Of a stretch of 64,000 bases of DNA, positions 8,714 through 17,211 are shown piece after piece. The notes under the pieces are model-generated. The model was not told the origin of the DNA, did not search any database, and saw only the letters and a program-made list of their open reading frames with translations. The position numbers and the translations under genes are program-made. The stretch is from Paenibacillus assamensis DSM 18201. GTDB taxonomy: Bacteria > Bacillota > Bacilli > Paenibacillales > Paenibacillaceae. The stretch lies in assembly GCF_000422445.1 (NCBI RefSeq), contig NZ_KE383838.1, forward strand, positions 124,001 to 188,000, written 5' to 3'. Position 1 is the stretch's first letter, and each line of letters starts with the position of its first letter.

Positions 8714-9317
8714 CGGCGCTCTCCTCCTGAATGATGCCCTGTGCAATACAATCACAAAGCAATTCTAATGTAGCTGCATACCTATCTTCACCAATCTGTT
8801 GTTTCTGCAGCGCCACCAGCACAAGCGCCTGCATCAAACTAACGATATGGTCCGGTTCCCTGGCTGTAATCCATCCTTCGGCCTGACCACGTTCTATCCA
8901 CGACTTCATCGTATCCTTGTCTTGCTGAAACAGCTCAGCTTGTTTCTCCGGAGATAATTTACGTATAACCGCACTCATTGTATCTGCATCATACAGCCAT
9001 TTTAATAACGGGTTGTTTTCCACCAAAGAAATCGAGTGTAATAAAAATTGTCTAAACTGTGATCGATTCATCTTCGATTGGTTTAAGAAAGATGAGAGGG
9101 ATGCATGAACACTTCGTTCTTCCAAAAGAAGAATATCAAGAAAGAGCTCTTCTTTTGAACGATAAAATAAATAAAATGTACCTTGCGCTACACCAACAGC
9201 AGTCGTAATATCAGCAATGCTTGTTTTCTTAAGTCCAAATTGGGTGAATAAATGTCTAGCATGGTCAATGAACTGCTCACCTATCGCTTGACGCTGATGA
9301 TCATTAAACTTTGGCAT
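8706..9317 (-). CDS. TetR/AcrR family transcriptional regulator
   Basis: One-component repressor of 203 residues. The N-terminal helix-turn-helix (about residues 8-55) contains FGLKKTSIADITTAVGVAQGTFYLFYRSKEELF, a classic TetR signature. The C-terminal ligand domain is variable. It is the first gene of the exporter operon, so it probably senses the transported compound and represses its own operon. GGAGGG precedes the ATG at 9317. A TGAAT-N13-ATTCA inverted repeat just downstream of the -10 element at 9354-9376 is a candidate operator. Confidence 0.9.
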   Translation of the reverse strand: MPKFNDHQRQAIGEQFIDHARHLFTQFGLKKTSIADITTAVGVAQGTFYLFYRSKEELFLDILLLEERSVHASLSSFLNQSKMNRSQFRQFLLHSISLVENNPLLKWLYDADTMSAVIRKLSPEKQAELFQQDKDTMKSWIERGQAEGWITAREPDHIVSLMQALVLVALQKQQIGEDRYAATLELLCDCIAQGIIQEESADD

Positions 9318-9353
9318 ATCGATTGCCCTCCAACAGCACTTATCGTGATCTTA

Positions 9354-9414
9354 TGAATGATTTTAATTTTTATTCACATAATGCAATCATACCTAGGTGG
9401 TTTATTTTGTCAAG
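9354..9414 (-). promoter_or_regulatory. Promoter and candidate TetR operator of the exporter operon
   Basis: On the minus strand TTGACA (9409-9414) and TATGAT (9386-9391) are 17 bp apart, a near-consensus sigma-A promoter. Immediately downstream, TGAAT and ATTCA (9354-9376) form an inverted repeat positioned to block elongation or initiation. The operator role is inferred. Confidence 0.7.
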
Positions 9415-9496
9415 GAAAATAAATGTTGTTTGAACGATCATTTCATGAAACTTTTTCTAGTCATAAAACGTCATTCTATAGAAGGAGGTTATGAAA

Positions 9497-9955
9497 TTGA
9501 AAAAAACCGCCCTAATAACCTTTACATTAGCCATCTCTCTTACGTTTCATCCCGCTTTACCTGTACAGGCAGCTGCTGCAATGGATAATCAAGCCGTTAA
9601 TGTGGTCAACGCTCATGGGGAACCTATTTTATCAGGAGCAATTATGCACGAAAGCGCTAGCTACATCCTTGCCTCACAGCTTCATGAAGTGATGGACGTA
9701 GAACTGAGTTGGGATTCTACTTCCCATTCCGTCATCATGAAAGATGCACGACACCAGGTAAATTGGTACTCTATTAGTGACAAACTTAAAGTAAATGGAA
9801 AAGATGTTACTTTAACCGAAAAACCAATTATTAAAAATAAGCGCACATACGTGCCTATTTCATTACTAAAGAAAGTATTTCATCTTCCAGTCAGCTGGGA
9901 CCAGCCATCCAAGACCGTTATCTTCTTGGATGGTAGCCCAGCTGACGCTTCGTAG
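9497..9955 (+). CDS. Secreted copper-amine-oxidase-N-like (stalk domain) protein
   Basis: Small exported protein of 152 residues. A signal peptide (MKKTALITFTLAISLTFHP, cleavage near VQAAAA) is followed by one copper amine oxidase N-terminal-like domain (about residues 30-148). The pattern YILASQLHEVMDVELSWD...KLKVNGKDVTL...RTYVPISLLKKVFHLPVSWD is characteristic of this Paenibacillus-rich stalk domain. An ATG at 9491 sits only 2 nt from AAGGAGG, so the TTG at 9497 (8 nt spacing) is the likely start. The domain alone has no catalytic residues; a cell-wall-associated structural or adhesive role is a guess. Confidence 0.8.
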   Translation: MKKTALITFTLAISLTFHPALPVQAAAAMDNQAVNVVNAHGEPILSGAIMHESASYILASQLHEVMDVELSWDSTSHSVIMKDARHQVNWYSISDKLKVNGKDVTLTEKPIIKNKRTYVPISLLKKVFHLPVSWDQPSKTVIFLDGSPADAS

Positions 9956-9960
9956 TGCAT

Positions 9961-10006
9961 AAAAAAAGACAACCTTAGTTCGTTGTTACACGAAACCAAG
10001 GCTGTC
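9961..10006 (-). terminator. Terminator of the two-component/PH-protein operon
   Basis: On the minus strand an imperfect stem (GACAGCCTTGG... pairing with ...CTAAGGTTGTC) is followed by a run of seven T residues, directly after the last gene of the operon. It also faces the convergent stalk-domain gene. Confidence 0.7.
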
Positions 10007-10017
10007 GCAGGCTATAG

Positions 10018-11598
10018 TTATTTTTGTTGTTGTTTTTCTTGTTGATCTCTCCTAAACCAGTTCCATACCACTTCAACATCTTGCTCATCCAAGCATTGCG
10101 TATTGAAGCTGGTTCCCCCAACATCCCCCATCAGTTTTACTTTCATTCGCTGTAGACGCATCTTCTTCTGAATAGGCGTTGCGATCTTTTGGAAGGTCAC
10201 CATTTGCTTACGACGTGCAAAGATCGTATAACGTGCCAAATCCCTTTTCCAAATGGTGAGCTGTTCGTCTCGGCACGTGAATCCCTCATCCGAATGCGAC
10301 ATATAAGAAAGCGGCACAGTTACGACAAATAATAAAAGAACCCACCAGCCAACCATACCAAAATACCAAACCGCAGCAGCTGTAAGTAATCCATTTATAA
10401 AGATATCCCATTTGAAGAAGCTCCAAATTGCTCTCTTTGGGGAACGTTTATCCCGCTCGACCCAATGGAATTGTGGAAGCCTCTCAGACAACCAGCCTCG
10501 CAGAACTTGCTTACGAATAAATGGATGCAAAACTACGGTTTCGTTTTTATTAGAAGATACGACATGAAGTCCAACTTCTGCATATCCAAGCACTTGACGC
10601 AGAACACCTTCCTTCACAACAACCGCCTGTACGCGCTTAATGCGAAAGACATGCTTCTTCTTCTCTAACAATCCATAGGAAATACTCATTTGATTTCCAT
10701 CAGACTCTAATTGGAATCCACCATACTTCAATATATAAAGAACCGTGGAAAGAGCCCATGCCGCAATTACACCTACGATGACGATTCCCCACCAAGTTGG
10801 GAAAATCACCTGAATCACTGAAACAATTCGATCGTAGAGTGATGCTGGCAGGATGTCATCAGCAAATGAAATAACACCCAGTATAAATGTAATAACCAAA
10901 CCAATATTGACCGTTGTAATCGAGGCAAATAACACTTCGCTCAAAGGCAGCTTGTATGTATAAGCAGCGGTTTGTTTTGTGGCATCATGCTCTTGCTCTC
11001 GTTTGTTATCAATAACATCACGTGAAAAAATGGGAGGCTGCTCCAACGCTAGATGTGACGGGGGAGCATCATTTCTCGGCTCTTGCTGCACCTGTCCCTC
11101 TTCTTTGCCTTCTTGTTTCTGCTTCATCGATGATGATTGACTACGAATCCACTGCTCCAATTCGGTTGCCGTTGCTAGTGTTATTGCCTTTAGTACGCCA
11201 TCCCCTTCAGACTTCCCCCCCGGCATTTCAATCTTGATCCGAGCTATACCTAGTAAGCGATGAAGTAACGGCTGCTCCACATTCACAGAATGAATACGAG
11301 AATAATAAAGATTACGTTCTTCTCTAAACAAAATACCTTTGTGGATACGAACACGGTCATGCTCCAGCACATAATAGAATCGCTGCCAAGACAAGTAGCT
11401 TGTCAATAGTCCAAGTAGCAAAAAACCAGGCAGAATGGCATGGTATACTTCTAATTGAGCCGAATCTCTTATATCTAAGTAAACAATTATAATTAATGGA
11501 ATAAGAGCCTTAATGACCTCCAGCCAAGATAGCAATATTTGGGCAGGATGAAGCTTATATCGAGTTGGTGAATGTTGTATATTGTCTTGATCATTCAT
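10018..11598 (-). CDS. Bacterial PH domain membrane protein, YdbT-like
   Basis: Polytopic membrane protein of 526 residues with repeated bPH_2 domains. The order is an N-terminal TM pair (about residues 25-70), first PH unit (YYVLEHDRVRIHKGILFREERNLYYSRI), a charged linker rich in E and Q, a TM pair near 225-300, second PH unit (GLLEKKKHVFRIKRVQAVVV), a TM pair near 395-435 and a third PH unit. In Bacillus, YdbS/YdbT-type proteins are linked to resistance against certain bacteriocins. It overlaps the upstream ydbS-like gene by 8 nt, and the operon also encodes a two-component system, so envelope stress defence is a reasonable inference. Confidence 0.85.
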   Translation of the reverse strand: MNDQDNIQHSPTRYKLHPAQILLSWLEVIKALIPLIIIVYLDIRDSAQLEVYHAILPGFLLLGLLTSYLSWQRFYYVLEHDRVRIHKGILFREERNLYYSRIHSVNVEQPLLHRLLGIARIKIEMPGGKSEGDGVLKAITLATATELEQWIRSQSSSMKQKQEGKEEGQVQQEPRNDAPPSHLALEQPPIFSRDVIDNKREQEHDATKQTAAYTYKLPLSEVLFASITTVNIGLVITFILGVISFADDILPASLYDRIVSVIQVIFPTWWGIVIVGVIAAWALSTVLYILKYGGFQLESDGNQMSISYGLLEKKKHVFRIKRVQAVVVKEGVLRQVLGYAEVGLHVVSSNKNETVVLHPFIRKQVLRGWLSERLPQFHWVERDKRSPKRAIWSFFKWDIFINGLLTAAAVWYFGMVGWWVLLLFVVTVPLSYMSHSDEGFTCRDEQLTIWKRDLARYTIFARRKQMVTFQKIATPIQKKMRLQRMKVKLMGDVGGTSFNTQCLDEQDVEVVWNWFRRDQQEKQQQK

Positions 11599-12079
11599 CA
11601 GTATCCACCACCCGTGCTAGCGTACCGATATAAGACTTAAGCTCATCTGCCTCCTTCTGCAGCAATCCACTAATTTTATGCGTACCGGCAGCTGTAACAA
11701 TCATCGTAGATGCTAGCCCGAATTTGCGCAGCAGTGGTCCTGTCTCTGTTTCTACATGCTGTACTTTGGTCATTGGAATGAGCACGTGACTGCGGAACCA
11801 GACCCCTTGCTTAATCTCCATTTCCTCTTCGTGAACGATAAAGGAAAAGTATTGATACTCAAGTTTAGGCCAAATAAAAACATACAAGACAAACAACAAG
11901 ACAGCAATTATACATGCTGTAATGGCTGGCCACATTAGCCAACTCCACATATACGCACATATGAAGTAAGCGATGGCTCCTAATAAGAGTAAGGAAGTAC
12001 TAAAAATACTGCGCCACCTAAATACATCTAACATATTTTTATGCAGCATCCGCATAGGTTGGTTTTCTCTCTCTATCAT
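11591..12079 (-). CDS. Bacterial PH domain membrane protein, YdbS-like
   Basis: Membrane protein of 162 residues with two TM segments (about residues 23-70) followed by one bPH_2 domain containing FSFIVHEEEMEIKQGVWFRSHVLIPMTKVQHVETETGPLLRKFGLASTMIVTAAG. The length and layout match YdbS, the short partner of YdbT, which follows with an 8-nt overlap. CGGAGGG precedes the ATG at 12079. The two probably form a complex in the membrane. Confidence 0.88.
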   Translation of the reverse strand: MIERENQPMRMLHKNMLDVFRWRSIFSTSLLLLGAIAYFICAYMWSWLMWPAITACIIAVLLFVLYVFIWPKLEYQYFSFIVHEEEMEIKQGVWFRSHVLIPMTKVQHVETETGPLLRKFGLASTMIVTAAGTHKISGLLQKEADELKSYIGTLARVVDTDE

Positions 12080-12109
12080 GACGATCCCTCCGCTGTCCTT
12101 GTCTTGTAT

Positions 12110-13237
12110 CTATCGTTTCTTTTCTACTGGGGATGGATATGGAATGAGTTTCTTCGCCCATGTAAGCAGTTCATCTTGCTTTAAGTCAGGATGACGACTC
12201 ATTAGTTCGTAGAGATAGCCATTCTCCTCCCAAGATAGAATCTGAAGCTCTTCCCAATACGTCCCTTGCTTATTTCTGACCTTCACTTTGTTATCGTCTG
12301 ACGAAGTATGATCTCCAACATTTGCAGATGGTGAGATATACAATTGAAACATTGGCGTTCCGTCAGGCTTATCATAAATAAGTGAAATTAATGTCCAGTC
12401 TACATCCTCTCCAAAGTCATACACTTCTTTTTCCACATGTGAAAGTTTAATATCTTGATTTTGAGGCAGATGCATCAAACCGCTCTTTAGTAAGTTGGCA
12501 GCCTCTTGCAAAGTAATTCGATCTGGCTTGCTGCTTTCATCCATCTCCTCAATCTTTACATGTGACGGAATAATTAACTCCAGTTCTTTATCTTCGAACT
12601 TGCTCCTCGTTTCAAAGAGCGTGTACTCCGTTACAAATTCAACTTCGTCGGACCGTTCTGAATCTTTCAATACCATCCATGTTTCCTTATCAATCCACAG
12701 TTCTATTTCTGACCGATAAGATGAATCTTTCGTTACAGCACGCAGACGCTGTACGGGTCGTCCCAAAAAGGTATCATCCTCTAACGATTTAATGTTGTAA
12801 TTTTTTCGAATCGACTCCATCTGCATCATAAAACTTTCGCGAGTTCCAAAGGACACTTCTGGATCATCTGGGGAAAATGAAGTGGTGTAGGCTACTTTAT
12901 CGCCCTGTGTATAAGTGAGCAAGTCTCGCGGTGTCTGTATACTATAATGAACCTTATTTCCCTCTATCATTTCGCGATAAACCCGCCCCTGCTTAGCATC
13001 CACCCATTCTTTTATCAAATACTTTTCATCCTTTGACTTCCCGTCCTTATACGTATAAGTCATGTTCGCCTCCGCATAATAAGAAACCAATTCATAGTTA
13101 GGCGGAGTTACCATATCTAAGAAATTACTAGGTGATTCGGACTTATTCCAATTCCAACTCCAGCCACAGCCTGTCAACGAAAAAACGATGACGACAACAA
13201 AGATCCACTTGATAACTATCAAACCTTTTGTTCTCAT
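12110..13237 (-). CDS. Lipoprotein with RseB/LolA-like domain
   Basis: Exported lipoprotein of 375 residues. ATG at 13237 overlaps the histidine kinase stop (ATGA) and is preceded by AAGGAGG. A hydrophobic segment ends in lipobox LTGC with Cys at about residue 23. The mature part resembles the LolA/RseB fold, with an antiparallel sheet pattern such as YLIKEWVDAKQGRVYREMIEG, LLTYTQGDKVAY and IELWIDKETWMVLKDSE. Encoded between a sensor kinase and two PH membrane proteins, it could be a lipid- or envelope-damage sensor feeding the kinase. The fold assignment is by pattern, and the role is inferred. Confidence 0.75.
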   Translation of the reverse strand: MRTKGLIVIKWIFVVVIVFSLTGCGWSWNWNKSESPSNFLDMVTPPNYELVSYYAEANMTYTYKDGKSKDEKYLIKEWVDAKQGRVYREMIEGNKVHYSIQTPRDLLTYTQGDKVAYTTSFSPDDPEVSFGTRESFMMQMESIRKNYNIKSLEDDTFLGRPVQRLRAVTKDSSYRSEIELWIDKETWMVLKDSERSDEVEFVTEYTLFETRSKFEDKELELIIPSHVKIEEMDESSKPDRITLQEAANLLKSGLMHLPQNQDIKLSHVEKEVYDFGEDVDWTLISLIYDKPDGTPMFQLYISPSANVGDHTSSDDNKVKVRNKQGTYWEELQILSWEENGYLYELMSRHPDLKQDELLTWAKKLIPYPSPVEKKR

Positions 13238-14730
13238 GTATCTTTGTCCTCCTTCACAGTATTCGAATTTGGATGGATTGGAAATTGACACATCACGACC
13301 GTACCATAAGGAGCTTTTGACCATAAATGAAGCTGCCCACAGTGTCTGCGTATAATTTCCTGTGTAATACTTAGACCTAATCCGAAACCTTGCATGGACT
13401 TGGGTCGTGACTGCTCGCCTTGAACGAACGGCTCGAGCAATTCAGATAAAACTTTATCAGGGATGACCGCACCTTCATTGAAAATAATAAGACTCGCTGA
13501 ATTTATCCTTTGCACATCATTCAACTGCTGCTCAAACGGCGCCAGCCAATCTGGTAATTGCACATTGCCAGATACAGCTGCCATACCAACACATCTTCCA
13601 GCAGAGGTATGACGAAGCGCGTTACTAACAAGATTGTCTGTCAGACGCATCATCTGCTTAGGATCCATTTGATAAGTGCCCTGCACTTCGATACTCGTCT
13701 TTAACTCCACACCCTGTTTGCTGCACAAGGCATCATAACCAGAAAACAGCATATCAAATAATTCTTCGCCTTCAACCTCAATCAAGTTCGTTGGATATTT
13801 AGAAGACCGCAATGCTGCAAACAGCGTTAGGTCATCAAGCATCCCACGCATCTGCTCTGCTTTTGATTTAACAATTGCCCGATAATCCTCTTGCTCTTCT
13901 TGAGTCAGTTGTGATCCATTCTCAAGTGCTTCCATATAGGCTTGAATCGAAGTTAGCGGCGTTTTCAGATCATGAGATAGAGAAGCAACCATAAATTGCT
14001 TATCCTGCTGCTCTCTCGCCACTTCTTCACGCGCAGTCTCAATATCTTCACGCATATTTCCAAAATGTCGTATCAAAATCCCCATCTCATCATTGGAAGC
14101 TTGCTTCCACTCTGTAACAGGCTCATTATTCGCAAGTGCACTCATCTGGCTCATTAGATGGCGCATCGGCTGAATAAGCTTACGCTTTACAAGCAACCAT
14201 ACAATGACATATAAAATGACAAAGAACAAAATAATTCCGGCAATAAGCTGCCATACCGTGTTGCTGACTTGCTCCACATACTGCTCTCTCTCTACACGCA
14301 AATCATAAAATCCAATGAGTTGATCACCGTGAAAAACAGGTTGCTTCATTTTATAAGCACGTGGTGTCTTATCAAGATGATAAAGCTTGCTGTACAGCTC
14401 TTCAGCGGGGATACGCAGGAAATATTGTTGATGGTCATCCTTATTCGTGGAAAATAAACGATACCCGTCTGCTCGATACAACGTTAGCTCAACAGAGTCA
14501 TCCAGCAGCAATTCAAGCGGCTTGTATCTCTCACTTGACTGTACACGATACCATTTCGGGTTCACGATTTGTCCCTCATACTCCTGCATTTTCTCTGCAA
14601 CTTGAACGTACTCTTCCAGCGACTCGCTTTTATCGTGCTCATACGTTATATAAGCAAATAAGCCAAAAGCAATAACGGGAAGCAGCATAACGATTAAAAA
14701 AGCGCTCATTAGCCAATTACGGAGCTTCAT
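13234..14730 (-). CDS. Sensor histidine kinase
   Basis: Membrane-bound kinase of 498 residues. TM1 lies at about 7-29, an extracytoplasmic sensor loop at about 30-158, TM2 at about 160-182, then a HAMP segment. The HisKA box LSHDLKTPLTS has phospho-acceptor His253, and the HATPase domain contains N-box DNLVSNALRH and GFGLGLSI. It phosphorylates the response regulator encoded immediately upstream; ATG at 14730 overlaps that stop by 4 nt. The sensor loop has no recognised domain. Co-transcription with a LolA/RseB-like lipoprotein and YdbS/YdbT-type proteins suggests it monitors envelope stress. Confidence 0.93.
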   Translation of the reverse strand: MKLRNWLMSAFLIVMLLPVIAFGLFAYITYEHDKSESLEEYVQVAEKMQEYEGQIVNPKWYRVQSSERYKPLELLLDDSVELTLYRADGYRLFSTNKDDHQQYFLRIPAEELYSKLYHLDKTPRAYKMKQPVFHGDQLIGFYDLRVEREQYVEQVSNTVWQLIAGIILFFVILYVIVWLLVKRKLIQPMRHLMSQMSALANNEPVTEWKQASNDEMGILIRHFGNMREDIETAREEVAREQQDKQFMVASLSHDLKTPLTSIQAYMEALENGSQLTQEEQEDYRAIVKSKAEQMRGMLDDLTLFAALRSSKYPTNLIEVEGEELFDMLFSGYDALCSKQGVELKTSIEVQGTYQMDPKQMMRLTDNLVSNALRHTSAGRCVGMAAVSGNVQLPDWLAPFEQQLNDVQRINSASLIIFNEGAVIPDKVLSELLEPFVQGEQSRPKSMQGFGLGLSITQEIIRRHCGQLHLWSKAPYGTVVMCQFPIHPNSNTVKEDKDT

Positions 14731-15437
14731 TGGTCACGTTCTCCAATAAACCGATATCCACTGCCCCAAACGGTCTCAATGAATTTCGGATTACGAATTT
14801 GTTCCCCAAGTTTCGTCCGTAGACTCTTAATATGAACATTAATCGTATTTGTACAGTCCTCATGGCGCTGCTGCCAAACATGCTCATATAACTCGGTCTT
14901 GGAAAACGTTCGATCCGGGTGTGTTGCCATCAACACAAGCAAAGCCCATTCCTTACTCGTCAGATGAATATCTTCTTCGTTCAAATAAGCACGCTGACGC
15001 TCAAAGTCTACTAATAAACCATGCTTAAATACCATTTTCATCGCTTGAGATGGTTGGGCATTTCCTTGACGATAACGACGAAGGATCGATTGTATCCTTG
15101 CAGTAAGTTCTGTCAAACTAAAAGGCTTCGTTAAATAATCATCTGCACCAAGTTGAAGACCACGTACCTTGTCCTCATCCTCAGCACGAGCACTTATAAT
15201 AATTAGCGGTACATCACTATTTAACCGTATATTTTTGCATAAATCATATCCGTCCATTTCAGGCATCATCAGATCTACAATAACCAGATCATAATCGCCA
15301 TTACGAAAATCTTCCCAACATTCTAGTCCAGTGGATGCCCATGTTACATCGCATCGCTGCCTGCGAAAATGATCGCGGACAATACGAGCAATCTCGGGAT
15401 CATCCTCTGCCAATAAAATAGAAGTTCCATCTAACAT
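14727..15437 (-). CDS. OmpR-family response regulator
   Basis: DNA-binding response regulator of 236 residues. The receiver domain (about 5-118) has acidic pocket ED at 11-13, phospho-acceptor Asp55 in VIVDLMMPEMDGYDL, and Lys in LTKPF. The winged-helix effector domain (about 135-234) has LTSKEWALLVLMATHPDRTFSKTELYEHVW and WGSGYRF. A TTG at 15446 directly abuts the AGGAGGG, so ATG at 15437 (9 nt spacing) is the better start. First gene of the operon with the kinase, lipoprotein and PH proteins. Its target is probably its own operon. Confidence 0.93.
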   Translation of the reverse strand: MLDGTSILLAEDDPEIARIVRDHFRRQRCDVTWASTGLECWEDFRNGDYDLVIVDLMMPEMDGYDLCKNIRLNSDVPLIIISARAEDEDKVRGLQLGADDYLTKPFSLTELTARIQSILRRYRQGNAQPSQAMKMVFKHGLLVDFERQRAYLNEEDIHLTSKEWALLVLMATHPDRTFSKTELYEHVWQQRHEDCTNTINVHIKSLRTKLGEQIRNPKFIETVWGSGYRFIGERDQ

Positions 15438-15529
15438 TCCATTCAACCCTCCTGCACTTATTGTAAAGCTTCATCGTATAACGAGATTGACATTTAAGAA
15501 AGAATTCATATTTGGCAACAAAAACAAAA

Positions 15530-15555
15530 AACACCATACGCCTAGGTACGGTGTT
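15530..15555 (-). terminator. Terminator after the VanZ-like gene
   Basis: AACACCGTAC pairs with GTATGGTGTT around a short loop, followed on the minus strand by TTTTTGTTTTTG. Confidence 0.8.
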
Positions 15556-15603
15556 TTCCAATCCTATATATAAGTCCTTAATCCTATCCGCTTACGCTTT
15601 TCG

Positions 15604-16137
15604 TTAATCCACTGCAGATGCGTGTGAGCTATTGATCCTTCTTGCCTGCTCCGTCCACAAATGTCTAGCTACAATATGCAAACCGTATCCAAGCCATCCT
15701 CCGCCAAGATTCAATATCATGTCATCAACATCTAATGTACCAAGCTGAAGACCGTATTGGAGCATCTCTATGGTAACTGTGAGAGCAAAGGATAAAAGTA
15801 CAATAATCCACCAGCGCTTAAATACAGGCAGCAACAGCGGAATTAGAAACCCTAAAGGCAAAAATAACAATACATTGCCGAATAAATTATTAAACCACAC
15901 ATCAAATGGATAATAATCAAGGTGGAACATATATTCCTTAATCGTTTGAAAAGGAACGAGATTAATTGCGTATTTACCACTCATGTCCATAGCTCGATAA
16001 AAGCCGAAAAACAACAAGTATGTAGCATATAACAAATATAAAATAAAGACAAGCCATCCAACAATCGTTAGATAAGTCTTCCATGCTTTGACTTGTTTAA
16101 GTGTAAACGAAGCCATACACGAGTCACCAACTCTCAT
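15604..16137 (-). CDS. VanZ family membrane protein
   Basis: Integral membrane protein of 177 residues with about four TM segments and the VanZ signature: NLVPFQTIKEY, then FGNVLLFLPLGFLIPLL, then TVTIEMLQYGLQLGTLDVDDMILNLGGGWLGYGL. VanZ relatives are associated with low-level glycopeptide tolerance and other envelope functions, but most are uncharacterised. Two ATGs compete, at 16137 and 16116, and neither has a strong ribosome binding site, so the start is uncertain by seven residues. Confidence 0.85.
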   Translation of the reverse strand: MRVGDSCMASFTLKQVKAWKTYLTIVGWLVFILYLLYATYLLFFGFYRAMDMSGKYAINLVPFQTIKEYMFHLDYYPFDVWFNNLFGNVLLFLPLGFLIPLLLPVFKRWWIIVLLSFALTVTIEMLQYGLQLGTLDVDDMILNLGGGWLGYGLHIVARHLWTEQARRINSSHASAVD

Positions 16138-16189
16138 ATAACGAAGGAAGCTTGCCTCTCTTTATCATCGGATCAATGTAGAGATGTTT

Positions 16190-16285
16190 CTACTTCTTCG
16201 TGGATTTAATAACAAATCGCTCATACCACAAATACCCAACAGCAATGAGGCAGAGTAACAAGACTAGAGCAAGAGTATACATCAT
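16190..16285 (-). CDS. Small single-span membrane protein (31 residues)
   Basis: A short gene starting ATGATG at 16285 with GGAGGG 5 nt upstream. It encodes MMYTLALVLLLCLIAVGYLW followed by a basic tail ERFVIKSTKK. That is one hydrophobic helix with positive residues at the C-terminal side, as in many small membrane regulators. A Fur-box-like word, AATGATAATCAT, lies just upstream at 16303-16314. No family is recognised. The near-ideal ribosome binding site and clean TM pattern support expression. Confidence 0.55.
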   Translation of the reverse strand: MMYTLALVLLLCLIAVGYLWYERFVIKSTKK

Positions 16286-16302
16286 TTAACCCTCCATGTG
16301 CA

Positions 16303-16314
16303 AATGATAATCAT
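16303..16314. promoter_or_regulatory. Possible Fur/PerR-type half box
   Basis: AATGATAATCAT contains ATGAT-A-ATCAT, close to the core of the 7-1-7 Fur box TGATAATnATTATCA but conserved only on one side. It lies about 18 nt upstream of the 31-residue membrane protein. Low confidence. Confidence 0.25.
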
Positions 16315-16489
16315 CTGTATACTCTTATCATTTATGTCTAAGCCTCAACTTATACATCGGTAAAAAGATCACTTCTGATTAGACATAAATGAAGGATTAC
16401 CTGTTCCCATTGCAGTTAATTCCGTAAAACTTTTCCATATTGTATCATTAACTATAAACGATCAGCAACAATGGAATTCAGAACAGTAC

Positions 16490-17026
16490 TTATTCACTCT
16501 TCTCCATAAGTACAGACTCATCATTCCCATTATCTATTAGAGGTTTACGTGGGCTAAAAAGTTTGAGCTTGCTGAGTAAATAATCAATCCATGCAAATAA
16601 CCACGCCGCCGCAATAAAGGTGATGATCTCCTTCCATTGCATGTGACGCCATTCCCATGAATGTTGATCGTCATAAATAAAAAGACTAAGGGTAATATAT
16701 GCTGATACCACTCCCCCAATTGCATATAACAGCAAATAGCCCAACAAGCGAATAATAACAAACGATGTAGAAGGAGCTTCTCCCGCATTTTTACTACCTA
16801 TCCGCATGATCAGGTCAATTAATATGGACAATGGAATTCCTAGAGCATAATAAGTGCCTCCCAGCACAAACATAATCATTGTCAAAAGCAGCCGACCAGT
16901 AGAGTCTACGATAAATAGCGAAGACACTATTGTAGTAATGTTTACTCCGAAAAATATCATGGGTAGTGTGAAGGAGAAAATAATTGTCGCTATGAGTGAA
17001 GAGATACATTTACGCATGATATACAA
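16490..17026 (-). CDS. Uncharacterised membrane protein
   Basis: Protein of 178 residues with about five hydrophobic segments: SSLIATIIFSFTLPMIFFGV, LLLTMIMFVLGGTYYALGIPLSIL, IIRLLGYLLLYAIGGVVSAYITLSLF, and IITFIAAAWLFAWIDYLL. The C-terminus is charged and cytoplasmic. I do not recognise a family. The ribosome binding site GGGAGGTG is spaced for the TTG at 17026 (5-7 nt) rather than the in-frame ATG at 17017 (14 nt). Flanked by a lone small membrane protein gene and ald, with no obvious partner. Confidence 0.7.
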   Translation of the reverse strand: MYIMRKCISSLIATIIFSFTLPMIFFGVNITTIVSSLFIVDSTGRLLLTMIMFVLGGTYYALGIPLSILIDLIMRIGSKNAGEAPSTSFVIIRLLGYLLLYAIGGVVSAYITLSLFIYDDQHSWEWRHMQWKEIITFIAAAWLFAWIDYLLSKLKLFSPRKPLIDNGNDESVLMEKSE

Positions 17027-17151
17027 GGCTACACCTCCCTACTTCTATTTCTATATCCAAATTTTGATTATAATTATATCACTATATAACCACCGTTCAG
17101 ATAACCATGTATACAAATGTTTATCATTACGCAGAAGCAAGTATACATATA

Positions 17152-17196
17152 GAAAAAGAAAAAAGCTGATATCCATTTTCATCTGGATACCAGCTT
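17152..17196 (-). terminator. Terminator after ald
   Basis: AAGCTGGTATCCAG pairs with TGGATATCAGCTT, followed on the minus strand by TTTTCTTTTTC. Confidence 0.85.
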
Positions 17197-17211
17197 GTTC
17201 GTTCATCGTAA

